64,000 bases of DNA, taken from the NCBI RefSeq assembly GCF_000009765.2, contig NC_003155.5, forward strand, positions 5,208,001 to 5,272,000, given 5' to 3'. The notes under the pieces were generated by a model. The model did no database searches. It was not told where the DNA came from and saw only the letters and a program-made list of their open reading frames with translations. Every line of letters begins with the position of its first letter. Positions within the stretch are counted from its first letter, which is position 1. Below are positions 33,692-41,987 of the stretch, one piece after another. The stretch is from Streptomyces avermitilis MA-4680 = NBRC 14893 (GTDB lineage Bacteria > Actinomycetota > Actinomycetes > Streptomycetales > Streptomycetaceae). A program made the position numbers and the translations under genes.

Positions 33692-35368
33692 TCAGTCCCC
33701 GGCCGCCACCAGTTCCTCCACCGAGTCATGGCGGATGCGGTCCGGCGGAATGCCGATGCCCCTCAGGGCGTCCACACCACTACGGATCATGCCTGGCGGG
33801 CCCGAGAGGTAGGCGTCGTACTCGTTCCAGGGCCCGTACTCGCGTATGACGTCGGGAAGCTGGAGATGCGCCCGCTGGTCCACGACAGGGCGAACCGAGA
33901 GCCAGGGGTGGCTCTGCTGCAACCGCAGCATCGTGTCGATGTCGTACAGGTCATGGTCCCTACGGGCGCCGTAGAAGACCTCGACCGGGCGGCGCTCACC
34001 GTGCTCGGCGACGTCCTCGACCAGCGCCTTGATGGGAGCGATACCGGTTCCGCCGCCCAGACAGAGCAATCCGCTCTCGGTGGTGTGGTCGACAGTCATC
34101 GAGCCGGCCGGCGGCCCGAGCCGGATGATGTCGCCGGGCCGGGCGCGGTGCACCAGCGCGTTGGACACCCAGCCCGCCGGGACCGCCTTCACGTGGAAGG
34201 ACAGCAGGCCGTCGGAGCGGGGCGCCGAGGCGAAGGAGTAGTGCCGCCAGATCCGCGGCCACCACGGCGTCTCCAGGCTGGTGTACTGCCCGGCGAGGAA
34301 AGGATACGGCTGGTCGGGGCGGACCGTGATCACCGCGATGTCCGGGGTCCGGAGATCGTGCGAGACGACCTCCGCGTACCACCAGGCAGGGGCACGCAGC
34401 TCGTCCGCGGCCGCCGCGTCGATCATCACCTGGGAGATCGTCGTGTACGCACGGACCCAGGCCGCCTCGGTCTCCTCGTCCCAGATCCCGGACGCATACC
34501 GGCTCAGCGCACCGATGAGGCACTCGCCGACGGCCGGGTAGTGCTCCGGCCGGGTGCCGTACTTGCGGTGGCCGCGACCCAGGTTCTGCAGGTAAGCGAC
34601 CAGGACTTCGGTGTTGTCGATGTGCTCGGCCGCGGTCAGCAGCGCCTTGAGCAGCCGGTCCCGCTGGGTGTCCATCGCGGCGGGGAACAGCGAGCGCAGA
34701 TCGGGGTGGCGCACGAAGAGCAGCGCGTAGAAGTAGGAGGTCACCTTGCCGGCGACGGGCCCCACCTCGGCCATGGTGCGGCGGATGAGGACGGCGTCGG
34801 GGGACGCCTCCGGCCCCGGAGCGGGCCCCGGTGTGGGCACCTGCGGGTCGGGGCCAGGACGCGGGGAGCCGGGCTCCGGCGGCCCGGGTTCGCGCTGCGG
34901 GATGCCACGCTCGGGCAGCGCGGCCGCCGGCTGCGGCTGAACGGGGCCGGACTGCGGCTGTCCAAACTGCGGCTGTCCGGCCAGCGGCCGTAGGGCCTCG
35001 TGGGCCGACTCGGGCTGCGACGCCGCGATGGGAGCCGGGGCGGGCCGTGTCTCTTCGGTGAGCGTGGCCCCGAGATGTCGGGCGGGTGCGGGTGCCGCAG
35101 GGTCGGGGAGCGACCGGAGCGGCTCGCCGGACATGGGCTGGGTGGGCGCGACGACCGCTTCCTCCGTCGGCGGTATTCGCTGCTGCTCCGTGCCCTCACC
35201 CGCGGATGGCCGGCCGACCGGGCGCATCGCCGCGAGACGGCTGCCCTCGGGCGCTTCCTGGCCGCCGCCCTGAGGCGTCTCCGGCTGCTTGCGGGGCGTG
35301 AACCAGCCGGCCCCGCCGGTACCGCCGGACGTGCCGTTGTCGGCCGACGTAGTGGTCGGAGCGTCCAT
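33692..35368 (-). CDS. Flavohemoglobin-type protein with a long proline-rich N-terminal extension
   Basis: A 558-residue protein. Residues 1-188 are disordered Pro/Gln/Gly/Glu-rich sequence. Residues about 189-325 are a globin (TMAEVGPVAGKVTSYFYALLFVRHPDLRSLFP; proximal His267 in GRGHRKYG). The rest is an FAD/NAD reductase with RHYSFASAPR (flavin contact) and CLGGGTGIAPI (NAD(P) binding). This is the domain order of NO dioxygenases, so NO or oxygen chemistry is likely. Ordinary Hmp proteins are about 400 residues and lack the extension. ATG 35368 has GGCGAGG upstream; an ATG at 35389 is less likely. The gene is leftward; its promoter lies in the 35390-35787 gap. Confidence 0.9.
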   Translation of the reverse strand: MDAPTTTSADNGTSGGTGGAGWFTPRKQPETPQGGGQEAPEGSRLAAMRPVGRPSAGEGTEQQRIPPTEEAVVAPTQPMSGEPLRSLPDPAAPAPARHLGATLTEETRPAPAPIAASQPESAHEALRPLAGQPQFGQPQSGPVQPQPAAALPERGIPQREPGPPEPGSPRPGPDPQVPTPGPAPGPEASPDAVLIRRTMAEVGPVAGKVTSYFYALLFVRHPDLRSLFPAAMDTQRDRLLKALLTAAEHIDNTEVLVAYLQNLGRGHRKYGTRPEHYPAVGECLIGALSRYASGIWDEETEAAWVRAYTTISQVMIDAAAADELRAPAWWYAEVVSHDLRTPDIAVITVRPDQPYPFLAGQYTSLETPWWPRIWRHYSFASAPRSDGLLSFHVKAVPAGWVSNALVHRARPGDIIRLGPPAGSMTVDHTTESGLLCLGGGTGIAPIKALVEDVAEHGERRPVEVFYGARRDHDLYDIDTMLRLQQSHPWLSVRPVVDQRAHLQLPDVIREYGPWNEYDAYLSGPPGMIRSGVDALRGIGIPPDRIRHDSVEELVAAGD

Positions 35369-35389
35369 GGTGTGCCTCGCCTCGAACAT

Positions 35390-35787
35390 CTTTCGGTCGG
35401 TCTGCGCACTTCCTCGGTCGGAAGACGCCTGCTTTCTCCGCAGACGGTCCTGCGCTTATCCCCGTTCAGTCCCTGATGGCCAATGCGGCCACTTTCAACC
35501 CGGATTCTTACCGCGTACGGACAAGTAAGGCGAGAGTGTGACATTGGCCGCAGTACTCACAGCGCAGCGTCCCACCCCGGACCAACGCCCGGCCGTGTAA
35601 CGGAAAATGCGGGTCTTCGATCTCTCCGTCCCGTTAAGCTGCATCGGCCTGCGTTCGCGCCCCGCGGGACGTGCGGACATCACACCGGACGCGAACCGGA
35701 CTCGACCATACCGGCCGCCGCCCCACACACAAGTCCCCCCTTGCTCCACCATGAATTGACGTTGGAGTGAACGAGCAATTCCTTCAA
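35390..35787. other. Gap between the flavohemoglobin and HAD genes
   Basis: About 400 bp upstream of the flavohemoglobin gene. I see no gene. A direct repeat of TCGGTCGG (35393 and 35413 areas, 20 bp apart) near the start could be an activator or repressor site, but I cannot tie it to a known regulator. No clear terminator for the leftward HAD gene is visible. Confidence 0.4.
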
Positions 35788-36420
35788 TTACCGGGCGCGC
35801 CGCACCAATTCATAGGCATCCCACAGATCCCGGCCCGCGTAGGTGTAGGTGGCGAGGCCCAGCAGATGCCGGTCCGCATTGACCGCGACCGAGACCGGCA
35901 CCGATCCGAAGAGTTCCGCGTCGGAGAGCGAGTCGCCGTAGGCAACACAGTCGGCCCGCGTCACCCCGAACTCTTCACAGAGCCGGTCGGCGATCTCCAC
36001 CTTGGCCGCAGGAGTCAAAATCCCGGCCGGGTCCACGGGTTCGCTGAACGGCACGGCCGGGAACCTCGAACCGTACGCGGCGTGGGCGCCCCACCCGATG
36101 AGCCGCTCCACGAAGAACGAGGGTGAAAGCGAGACGACCGCACAGTACTCCCCACGCGAGCGGATGTCGGCCCAGGTGTACCGGATCCGCCGCAGCCAGG
36201 GTGCCTCTTGGAAGGCCGCCGCGACATGGGCCTCGGTGAGATCTCCCCATAGCGCATGCACACGCCGCGCATACCCGTGCGAGTCGATTCGCCGCGCCAC
36301 GAAATCGCGCTCGAGATCGGCTATCTCCGCGTCGATACCCAGTTGCCTGGAAATCTCCACAGGGGCCGCCGTGCCGTGCAACAGCGTCCCGTCAAGATCG
36401 AAGAGGTGCAGTCGCGTCAT
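35788..36420 (-). CDS. HAD-IB family phosphatase (SerB-like)
   Basis: A 210-residue hydrolase. Motif I is LFDLDGTLLHG, motif II is in VVSLSPSFF, the lysine is in TPAAKVEIADRLC, and motif IV is AYGDSLSDAELF. The small helical cap after motif I fits the phosphoserine phosphatase-like HAD-IB branch. Substrate is uncertain. ATG at 36420 lacks a ribosome site; TAATCT ends 8 bases upstream, so it may be leaderless. A parS site lies 58 bp upstream. Confidence 0.88.
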   Translation of the reverse strand: MTRLHLFDLDGTLLHGTAAPVEISRQLGIDAEIADLERDFVARRIDSHGYARRVHALWGDLTEAHVAAAFQEAPWLRRIRYTWADIRSRGEYCAVVSLSPSFFVERLIGWGAHAAYGSRFPAVPFSEPVDPAGILTPAAKVEIADRLCEEFGVTRADCVAYGDSLSDAELFGSVPVSVAVNADRHLLGLATYTYAGRDLWDAYELVRRAR

Positions 36421-36477
36421 GGAGGGCGAGATTAGCGATACCGGCACTCGCCCCTGCCCACCAGATCCGTGCCCGCT

Positions 36478-36491
36478 GTTTCACGTGAAAC
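36478..36491. other. parS site 5 (perfect)
   Basis: Perfect GTTTCACGTGAAAC in the divergent gap between the HAD-IB gene and the GNAT gene. Symmetry does not extend beyond the 14-bp core. Confidence 0.93.
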
Positions 36492-36595
36492 ATCTGTCCT
36501 GGGGCTGTGGGGTGGGGCATGACATGTCCAAAGGCGTATCCGGCTGACGGCAAACCGGTGGACGTCCAGGGTGCCCTTCATGCAGCCTGACCTGC

Positions 36596-37462
36596 GTGTC
36601 GACACCTTCCTCCGCCTCTCTGCCCATCCGTCATCTGACGCCTCGCGATCTCACCGCCTGCGCCGACTTGTCCGAGGACCGGGGCTGGCCCCGCGAAGAG
36701 CACAAGTGGGGCCTGCTTCTCGCAGCGGGAAAGGGCTACGGCATCGACGACCCCGAAGGGGGTCTCGTGAGCGCCTGCGTCGTAACCGAGTACGGTCCTC
36801 AGGACCGCCCGGATCTGGGAGCGATCGGCATGGTCCTGGTCGCCGAACGGCATGCCCGCCAGGGCATCGGCCGCCGGCTGATGCGCCATGTGATGGCGGA
36901 GATGGCCACCACCCCCCTCACCCTGTGCGCGACCCCGTTCGGCCGTCCGCTCTATGAGGAGCTCGGTTTCAAGGTCGTGGGTCATTCCGAGATGGTGCGC
37001 GGGTACTTCGCTCCGGGTGGGGCGGAGCCAGCGGTGGTCACTCGGCCGGCCACGGCGGAGGACCTGATCCCGATCCTCCGGCTCGACGCCGAGGTCTTCG
37101 GTGCCGACCGCACCCATGTCCTCACCCGGCTTCCCGCCTTCGCCGATCAGCTGCGGGTGGCCGAGGAGAACGGCCGGATCATCGGGTACACGGCGGCCTG
37201 GCCCAACATGGACACTCATGTGGTGGGCCCGCTGACGGCCCGCGACACGGAGACCGCGAAGGCCCTCGTCGCCTCGCTCGCCGCTCACACCGACCGCCCG
37301 CTGCGGACAGACATCGATGTACGGCACGAAGAGCTGCTGGCCTGGCTGAAGGAGCGCGGGCTCGCGCCGGTCGGTCTCAACGCGGTGATGACGTACGGCA
37401 TCCCGGACCTGCCCGGTGATGGAACCCGTCGATTCGCTCCGCTGACCGTGGCGGCGGGCTGA
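36596..37462 (+). CDS. GNAT family N-acetyltransferase (two GNAT-like halves)
   Basis: A 288-residue protein. The first half has the acetyl-CoA loop ERHARQGIGRRLMRHVM, and the second half resembles the C-terminal domain found in two-domain GNAT proteins (the YitI-type arrangement). Transfer of an acetyl group to a small molecule is the family role; the substrate is unknown. GTG at 36596 is the first start in frame and has no strong ribosome site. The gene ends before a hairpin terminator, convergent with the HbpS-like gene. Confidence 0.85.
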   Translation: MSTPSSASLPIRHLTPRDLTACADLSEDRGWPREEHKWGLLLAAGKGYGIDDPEGGLVSACVVTEYGPQDRPDLGAIGMVLVAERHARQGIGRRLMRHVMAEMATTPLTLCATPFGRPLYEELGFKVVGHSEMVRGYFAPGGAEPAVVTRPATAEDLIPILRLDAEVFGADRTHVLTRLPAFADQLRVAEENGRIIGYTAAWPNMDTHVVGPLTARDTETAKALVASLAAHTDRPLRTDIDVRHEELLAWLKERGLAPVGLNAVMTYGIPDLPGDGTRRFAPLTVAAG

Positions 37463-37479
37463 GCGTCGGCGCACTGAAA

Positions 37480-37516
37480 GACGCGTGCCCCCGAGGATCA
37501 CCTGGGGACACGCGTC
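37480..37516. terminator. Terminator between the GNAT and HbpS-like genes
   Basis: GACGCGTGCCCC pairs with GGGGACACGCGTC in a stem of about 12 bp with one bulge. It lies 17 bp past the GNAT stop and 57 bp before the convergent stop at 37573, so it could serve both directions. Confidence 0.75.
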
Positions 37517-37572
37517 TCGTCGTGGAGCCCTGCGCACCGAGTCCGGTGCGCAGGGGCGGGAACGCGGTGGCG

Positions 37573-37992
37573 TCAGGAAAGCGCCTTCACGGCCGCGGCG
37601 GCGAAGCCGTGGTCCTGCTCCGGTGCGCCACCGCCGACCCCGAGCGCTCCGATCAGGCGTCCGTCGCGGTGGACCGGCACTCCGCCCGCGATGAAGAGCA
37701 GCGGCCGGTCGAGCGCGGTGGGCAGGGTGTGGAAGAGGCCGCCGGGCTGGACCGCCTCGACGAGGTCGGCGGTGGACGCGTTCAGCTGGAGCGCGGTGTA
37801 CGCCTTGCGGGTGCTGGTCTCGCCCGAGATCAGCACGGCCCGGTCATCCCGGCGGAAGGCAAGCAGATGCCCGCCCGCGTCGAGGACGGTGATGCTGACC
37901 GTGACCCCGGCGGCCTCGGCTGCCCGGCGGGCGGCGGAGACGAGGACCTCCGCGTCCTCGGTGGAGAGCGGGGTGACAGCGGTGGTGCTCAT
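37573..37992 (-). CDS. GlcG/HbpS family protein
   Basis: A 139-residue single-domain protein of the HbpS/GlcG (DUF336) family. Pattern: SITVLDAGGHLLAFRRDDRA followed by STRKAYTALQLN and GGVPVHRDGRLIGALGVGGG. Relatives bind heme (HbpS of S. reticuli) or occur in glycolate and corrinoid gene sets. It has no export signal here. ATG at 37992 follows AAGGAGA. It sits downstream of the MFS exporter gene on the same strand, 142 bp away, so a link to export is possible but unproven. Confidence 0.88.
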   Translation of the reverse strand: MSTTAVTPLSTEDAEVLVSAARRAAEAAGVTVSITVLDAGGHLLAFRRDDRAVLISGETSTRKAYTALQLNASTADLVEAVQPGGLFHTLPTALDRPLLFIAGGVPVHRDGRLIGALGVGGGAPEQDHGFAAAAVKALS

Positions 37993-38134
37993 GTGGTGGT
38001 TCTCCTTGGGAGGTGCTGCTGAGGTTGCGTGGAAAGTGGATCGAGGGGAGCGGGGCCGGCCCTGGCCCCGCTCCGAGTACGGTCCGGGCCGGCGGCTCGG
38101 CTTCTGTCCGGTCAACGGCCCTGATCCGGTCCAG

Positions 38135-39343
38135 TCAGTGGTGGACGGGGGTCTGCCGCTCTGCGGGCGCGGCGTCCGCGACGACGGCGCTCCGGCCCGT
38201 GTCACGGCGCTCCAGGGCGGCCGAGAGGACGGCGAGGACCAGGGCCGCCGCGGCGAGAACGGCGCCGACCCAGTTGGGAGCGGTGTATCCCAGACCGGCC
38301 GCGATGACGATGCCGCCGAGCCAGGCCGAGAGGGCGTTGCCGAGGTTGAAGGCGCCGATGTTCACGGCCGAGGCCAGCGTGGGCGCGCCGTGCGCATGGT
38401 CGAGGACCCGCTTCTGCAGTGGCGGCACGGTCGCGAAGCCAAGGGCACCGATCAGCATGATGGTGACCGCCGCGAGGACCTTGTTGTGCGCGGTAACGGT
38501 GAACAGGGCGAGCACGACAGCGAGGCCGCCCAGTGACACGTAGAGCATCGGCATCAGCGCACGGTCCGCGAACTTGCCGCCGATGAGGTTCCCGCCGACC
38601 ATGCCGAGGCCGAAGAGGACCAGCAGCCAGGTCACCGAGCCGTCCGCGAAGCCGGCCACGTGCGTCATCATCGGCGCGATGTAGGTGATGGCCGCGAACA
38701 CGCCGCCGAAGCCGAGGACGGTCATCGCCATCGCGAGCAGCACCTGGACGTTCTTGAAGGCGGCCAGTTCGTGGCGCAGACGGACACCCGGGGGCTTGGG
38801 CATCTCGGGCACCAGCTTGGCCACGCCCAGCAGCCCGACCACACCGAGCGCGGCGACCACCGCGAAGGTGACCCGCCAGCCGATGGACTGCCCGATGAGG
38901 GTGCCGAGGGGGACGCCGACGACATTGGCGACCGTCAGCCCGCTGAACATCATGGAGATGGCGCCGGCCTTCTTCTCGGGAGCCACCAACTCGGCGGCGA
39001 CCACCGAGCCGATACCGAAGAAGGCGCCGTGGGCGAGGGAGGCGACCACTCGTCCCACCAGCATCAGCCCGAAGACGGGGGCGACGGCGGAGAGCAGGTT
39101 GCCGAGGACGAACAGGCCCATCAGCAGCATCAGCATCCGCTTGCGGGGCACCTTGGTGCCGAGCGCGGTCATGATCGGGGCGCCGAACACCACGCCGAGG
39201 GCGTAGCCGGTCACCAGAAGTCCGGCGGTGGGGATGGAGACACCGAAGTCGCCTGCGACCTCGGGCAGCACACCCATGATCACGAATTCGGTGGTTCCGA
39301 TCCCGAAGGCCCCGATCGCGAGGGCCAGAAGCGCGAGAGGCAT
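38135..39343 (-). CDS. MFS transporter (AraJ/drug-efflux type)
   Basis: A 402-residue, 12-helix major facilitator. The start MPLALLALAIGAFGIGTTEFVIMGVLPEVA is the usual beginning of the AraJ-like efflux family, and GGAAGG lies about 8 bases before ATG 39343. An upstream GTG (39406) would add 21 residues and is less likely. The motif A region is GAPIMTALGTKVPRKRML. The gene is divergent from a MarR regulator and shares an operator region with it, a standard efflux-pump arrangement. Confidence 0.93.
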   Translation of the reverse strand: MPLALLALAIGAFGIGTTEFVIMGVLPEVAGDFGVSIPTAGLLVTGYALGVVFGAPIMTALGTKVPRKRMLMLLMGLFVLGNLLSAVAPVFGLMLVGRVVASLAHGAFFGIGSVVAAELVAPEKKAGAISMMFSGLTVANVVGVPLGTLIGQSIGWRVTFAVVAALGVVGLLGVAKLVPEMPKPPGVRLRHELAAFKNVQVLLAMAMTVLGFGGVFAAITYIAPMMTHVAGFADGSVTWLLVLFGLGMVGGNLIGGKFADRALMPMLYVSLGGLAVVLALFTVTAHNKVLAAVTIMLIGALGFATVPPLQKRVLDHAHGAPTLASAVNIGAFNLGNALSAWLGGIVIAAGLGYTAPNWVGAVLAAAALVLAVLSAALERRDTGRSAVVADAAPAERQTPVHH

Positions 39344-39390
39344 GGGGGACACCTTCCCAATGGATTGCAGGAGCGCTTTGCGTGCGTTCA

Positions 39391-39432
39391 CAATAGTTGC
39401 AGACACTGGCTATATGCAAACGCGGTCTATTG
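39391..39432. promoter_or_regulatory. Candidate MarR operator in the divergent gap
   Basis: Nested inverted repeats: CAATAG (39391-39396) with CTATTG (39427-39432), and TTGCA (39397-39401) with TGCAA (39415-39419). They lie between the MFS and MarR genes, so a MarR-type repressor could block both promoters. This is inference from symmetry and location. Confidence 0.55.
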
Positions 39433-39483
39433 CGTCCATGCTCTATCCTTGTGTTCAGTCACTCCAGGACGGAGGAAAACGCC

Positions 39484-39942
39484 ATGACAGCGACGGACCC
39501 CGCGCTCACCGCCCTAGCCCAGGGCTGGTGCGCCCTTTCTCTGCTGCACGGGAGGATCGAGGGCCACATCGAGCGCGCGCTGCAGGCCAAGCACGGACTG
39601 AGCGTGCGGGAGTACTCCCTGCTCGACGTACTCAGCCGGCAGCACGACGGCGAGGGCGGCCATCTGCAGATGAAGCAGGTCGCCGACGCGGTCGTCCTCA
39701 GCCAGAGCGCCACCACCCGGCTGGTCACCCGGCTCGAGGACCGCGGGCTGCTCTCTCGCTACCTGTGCCCGACCGACCGTCGCGGCATCTACACGAATGT
39801 CAGCGAAGCGGGCCTCAAGCTCCTTGAGGAGGCGCGGCCCACCAACGACGCCGCCTTGCGCCAGGCTCTCGACGAAGCCGCCAGGAGCCCCGAGCTGGCC
39901 CCGCTGGTTCGGGTCGTGGAGTCGGTGAACGCGCCCGCATAG
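39484..39942 (+). CDS. MarR family transcriptional regulator
   Basis: A 152-residue winged-helix repressor. The recognition region is HLQMKQVADAVVLSQSATTRLVTRLEDRGLLSRYLCPTDRRGIYTNVSEAG. ATG at 39484 follows GGAGG. It is divergent from the MFS exporter and probably represses both itself and the exporter, being released by a drug-like ligand. The GNAT gene begins 9 bp later and may be co-transcribed, which would fit a drug-resistance module of pump, regulator and acetyltransferase. Confidence 0.92.
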   Translation: MTATDPALTALAQGWCALSLLHGRIEGHIERALQAKHGLSVREYSLLDVLSRQHDGEGGHLQMKQVADAVVLSQSATTRLVTRLEDRGLLSRYLCPTDRRGIYTNVSEAGLKLLEEARPTNDAALRQALDEAARSPELAPLVRVVESVNAPA

Positions 39943-39951
39943 GCTGCGAGC

Positions 39952-40404
39952 ATGGAAGATCTTGAGATACGGCCTGCCGTTGCGGGTGACATCCCCGCGA
40001 TCGTCGCGATGCTCGCCGACGACCCGCTGGGCGCCCAGCGGGAGTCACCGGACGACCTGGCGCCCTATCTGACGGCGCTCGAGCGTCTGGCCAAGGATCC
40101 GAACCAGCACCTGGTCGTCGCCGTACGCGAGGACCGCGTCATCGGCACCCTGCAGCTCACGATCATTCCTGGTCTGTCCCGGCGCGGTTCCACCCGCTCG
40201 ATCATCGAGGGCGTACGCATCCACGCGGACGAACGCGGCAGCGGGCTCGGTACACGGCTCATCGAGTGGGCGGTCGACGAGTCCCGGCGCCAGGGCTGCC
40301 AGCTGGTCCAGTTGACCTCCGACGCCACCCGCACCGCCGCTCACCGTTTCTATGAGCGGCTGGGCTTCGAGGCCTCGCACGTGGGCTTCAAGCTGCCACT
40401 CTGA
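39952..40404 (+). CDS. GNAT family N-acetyltransferase
   Basis: A 150-residue acetyltransferase. The acetyl-CoA loop reads HADERGSGLGTRLIEWAVDESRRQGC, and the C-terminal RTAAHRFYERLGFEASHVGF is the usual last element. Substrate unknown. It starts 9 bp after the MarR stop with only a weak ribosome site, so translation probably depends on the upstream gene. It ends 63 bp before a palindromic parS-terminator structure. Confidence 0.9.
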   Translation: MEDLEIRPAVAGDIPAIVAMLADDPLGAQRESPDDLAPYLTALERLAKDPNQHLVVAVREDRVIGTLQLTIIPGLSRRGSTRSIIEGVRIHADERGSGLGTRLIEWAVDESRRQGCQLVQLTSDATRTAAHRFYERLGFEASHVGFKLPL

Positions 40405-40467
40405 GACGACCAGCCACAGCGCCGACACCCACAGCGTCGGCACCCCAGCGCGCCTCGCAGGCAAGAA

Positions 40468-40495
40468 GCGTCCTGTTTCACGTGAAACAGGACGC
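40468..40495. terminator. Palindrome combining terminator-like hairpin and parS
   Basis: A perfect 28-bp inverted repeat, 7 bp on each side of the parS core (GCGTCCT before and AGGACGC after). It lies between the convergent GNAT and beta-lactamase-like genes, where a bidirectional terminator is expected and no other hairpin is seen. Confidence 0.65.
40475..40488. other. parS site 6 (perfect)
   Basis: Perfect GTTTCACGTGAAAC at the centre of a 28-bp palindrome, in the convergent gap between the GNAT gene and the serine hydrolase gene. Confidence 0.93.
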
Positions 40496-40525
40496 TCCGA
40501 TGAGCTCACAACTGCGCACCGACGC

Positions 40526-41911
40526 CTATGGGATGCCGCGCCACCCCTCAGGATCCACCCCGCCCGGCACCGGAGCCCCCTCGTCGTACGGCTGCCGCGT
40601 GAACACGAACGACCCGAGGTCCAGGTGGCTCACGGACCCGTCAGGCCGTCGTACGGCCTTCAGGAGCTCTCCCGCGTAATAGCCGTCGAGCCCGGTCCAG
40701 GTGCCGTCACCGTTCGCCCGCAGGCGCGCCCGACGGCCGACGCCGCTCAGCGGCTCCAGCGAAACCCCTCCGTCGACGGTCAGCCGCAGCACGAAGGCCT
40801 GGGTCCCCCAGTACCACTGCCCCGCCAACTCCAGGACGCCCTCGTCGACATCGGGCAGCGGTCGCCACGGCTCGGGAATCCGGGGTTCGGCCTCGGCGAC
40901 GATGCGCACGAGATCGGCGGCGACGGCCGACGGCATCGGGCCGGAAGTGCAGTTGACCAGCACGACGGCCGCCAGATCGTCCTCCACGCTGACGGTGAGG
41001 TTCGCAAGAAAGCCCGGCAGGGAACCGGAGTGCCCGACGAGGAGTCGACCGTCCCGGTACTGGAGCTGCATACCCAGCCCGTAGGCGGAGCCGGACATCA
41101 CGTCCGCGGCCTCGGCGGGCGCGGCCGGCGTACGCATCTCCCGGACGGAATCCGCGCTCAGTACCCGCTCGTCTCCCTGGGCGAGGAAGACGGCGAAGCG
41201 CGCCAAGTCGCCGGTCGTGGACCAGAGCTGACCGGCCGGTGCCATCCTGCCGAGGTCCTCGGCAGGCTCCGGAAGCATCACATCGGCCCACGGATGCACC
41301 GCCCAGCCACCCGCATGAGGCGCCCGCGGGTCTCCGCTCGTCCGGCGCATGCCCAGCGGTTCGAGCACCTCGCGCCGCAGCACTTCCTCCCAGGGAGCGC
41401 CTCGCAGTTCCTCGACCAGAGCACCCAGAAGCGTGTAGCCGGGGTTCGAATAATGGTGCCGCCGGCCGACCGGATGCCTCAGCGGCAGTTCGCCCAGGAC
41501 ATCGGCAAGCTCCGGGCGAAGGGAGCCGGGCGTGCGCTCCCACCAGGGCGCGGGCGACTCGGCCGCCAACCCGCCCGTATGCGCGAGCAGTTCGGCGATG
41601 GTGGCCTCCCCCGCACCCGTGCCCGGCAGATGCTTCTCCAGGGGGTCGCCGAGGTCCAGCACTCCCTCGTCCCGCAGCCGCAGCACGAGTACGGCGGTGA
41701 AGGTCTTGGTGATCGAGCCGATCCTGTACTGCACGTTCTCGTCCGGCGCGTGCCCGTCCACCGAGGTCCGCGAGCCGTACCACACCGTCTGCCCGCCCCG
41801 TACGACCGCCGCTGCCAACGACGGGGCGCGCCCCTCGGCCTGAGCAACCGCGATCCGGTGCAGCAGAGCCCGGCGGGTTGCCGGGAGCAGCTCTTCTTGG
41901 GATGTCTTCAT
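40526..41911 (-). CDS. Serine hydrolase, beta-lactamase class C-like
   Basis: A 461-residue protein of the class C beta-lactamase/D-aminopeptidase group. Motifs: SxxK in IGSITKTFTAV, YSN in HHYSNPGYTLL, and HSG in VGHSGSLPGF. The last ~110 residues form a C-terminal beta domain (ELAGQWYWGTQAFVLRLTV). No signal peptide is visible, so a cytosolic esterase or peptidase role is more likely than drug resistance. The gene is leftward and convergent with the GNAT gene, and its start lies 76 bp from the dnaB stop. Confidence 0.9.
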   Translation of the reverse strand: MKTSQEELLPATRRALLHRIAVAQAEGRAPSLAAAVVRGGQTVWYGSRTSVDGHAPDENVQYRIGSITKTFTAVLVLRLRDEGVLDLGDPLEKHLPGTGAGEATIAELLAHTGGLAAESPAPWWERTPGSLRPELADVLGELPLRHPVGRRHHYSNPGYTLLGALVEELRGAPWEEVLRREVLEPLGMRRTSGDPRAPHAGGWAVHPWADVMLPEPAEDLGRMAPAGQLWSTTGDLARFAVFLAQGDERVLSADSVREMRTPAAPAEAADVMSGSAYGLGMQLQYRDGRLLVGHSGSLPGFLANLTVSVEDDLAAVVLVNCTSGPMPSAVAADLVRIVAEAEPRIPEPWRPLPDVDEGVLELAGQWYWGTQAFVLRLTVDGGVSLEPLSGVGRRARLRANGDGTWTGLDGYYAGELLKAVRRPDGSVSHLDLGSFVFTRQPYDEGAPVPGGVDPEGWRGIP

Positions 41912-41987
41912 GGCCCCAGTCCACCCGGCCCCTCATCCCACGTCGAGCGCATTTCCTGAGAGGCGACAAAGCCGGCCGGGCGACGGA

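Noticed and set aside
34187..34200. CCTTCACGTGGAAG in the flavohemoglobin gene looks like another parS
   Set aside because: Four of 14 bases differ from consensus and it encodes FHVK-type residues within a conserved reductase region, so it is probably chance.
40526..41911. Beta-lactamase-like gene as a resistance determinant
   Set aside because: No signal peptide and no close resemblance to true class C lactamases; more likely an esterase or peptidase of the same fold.
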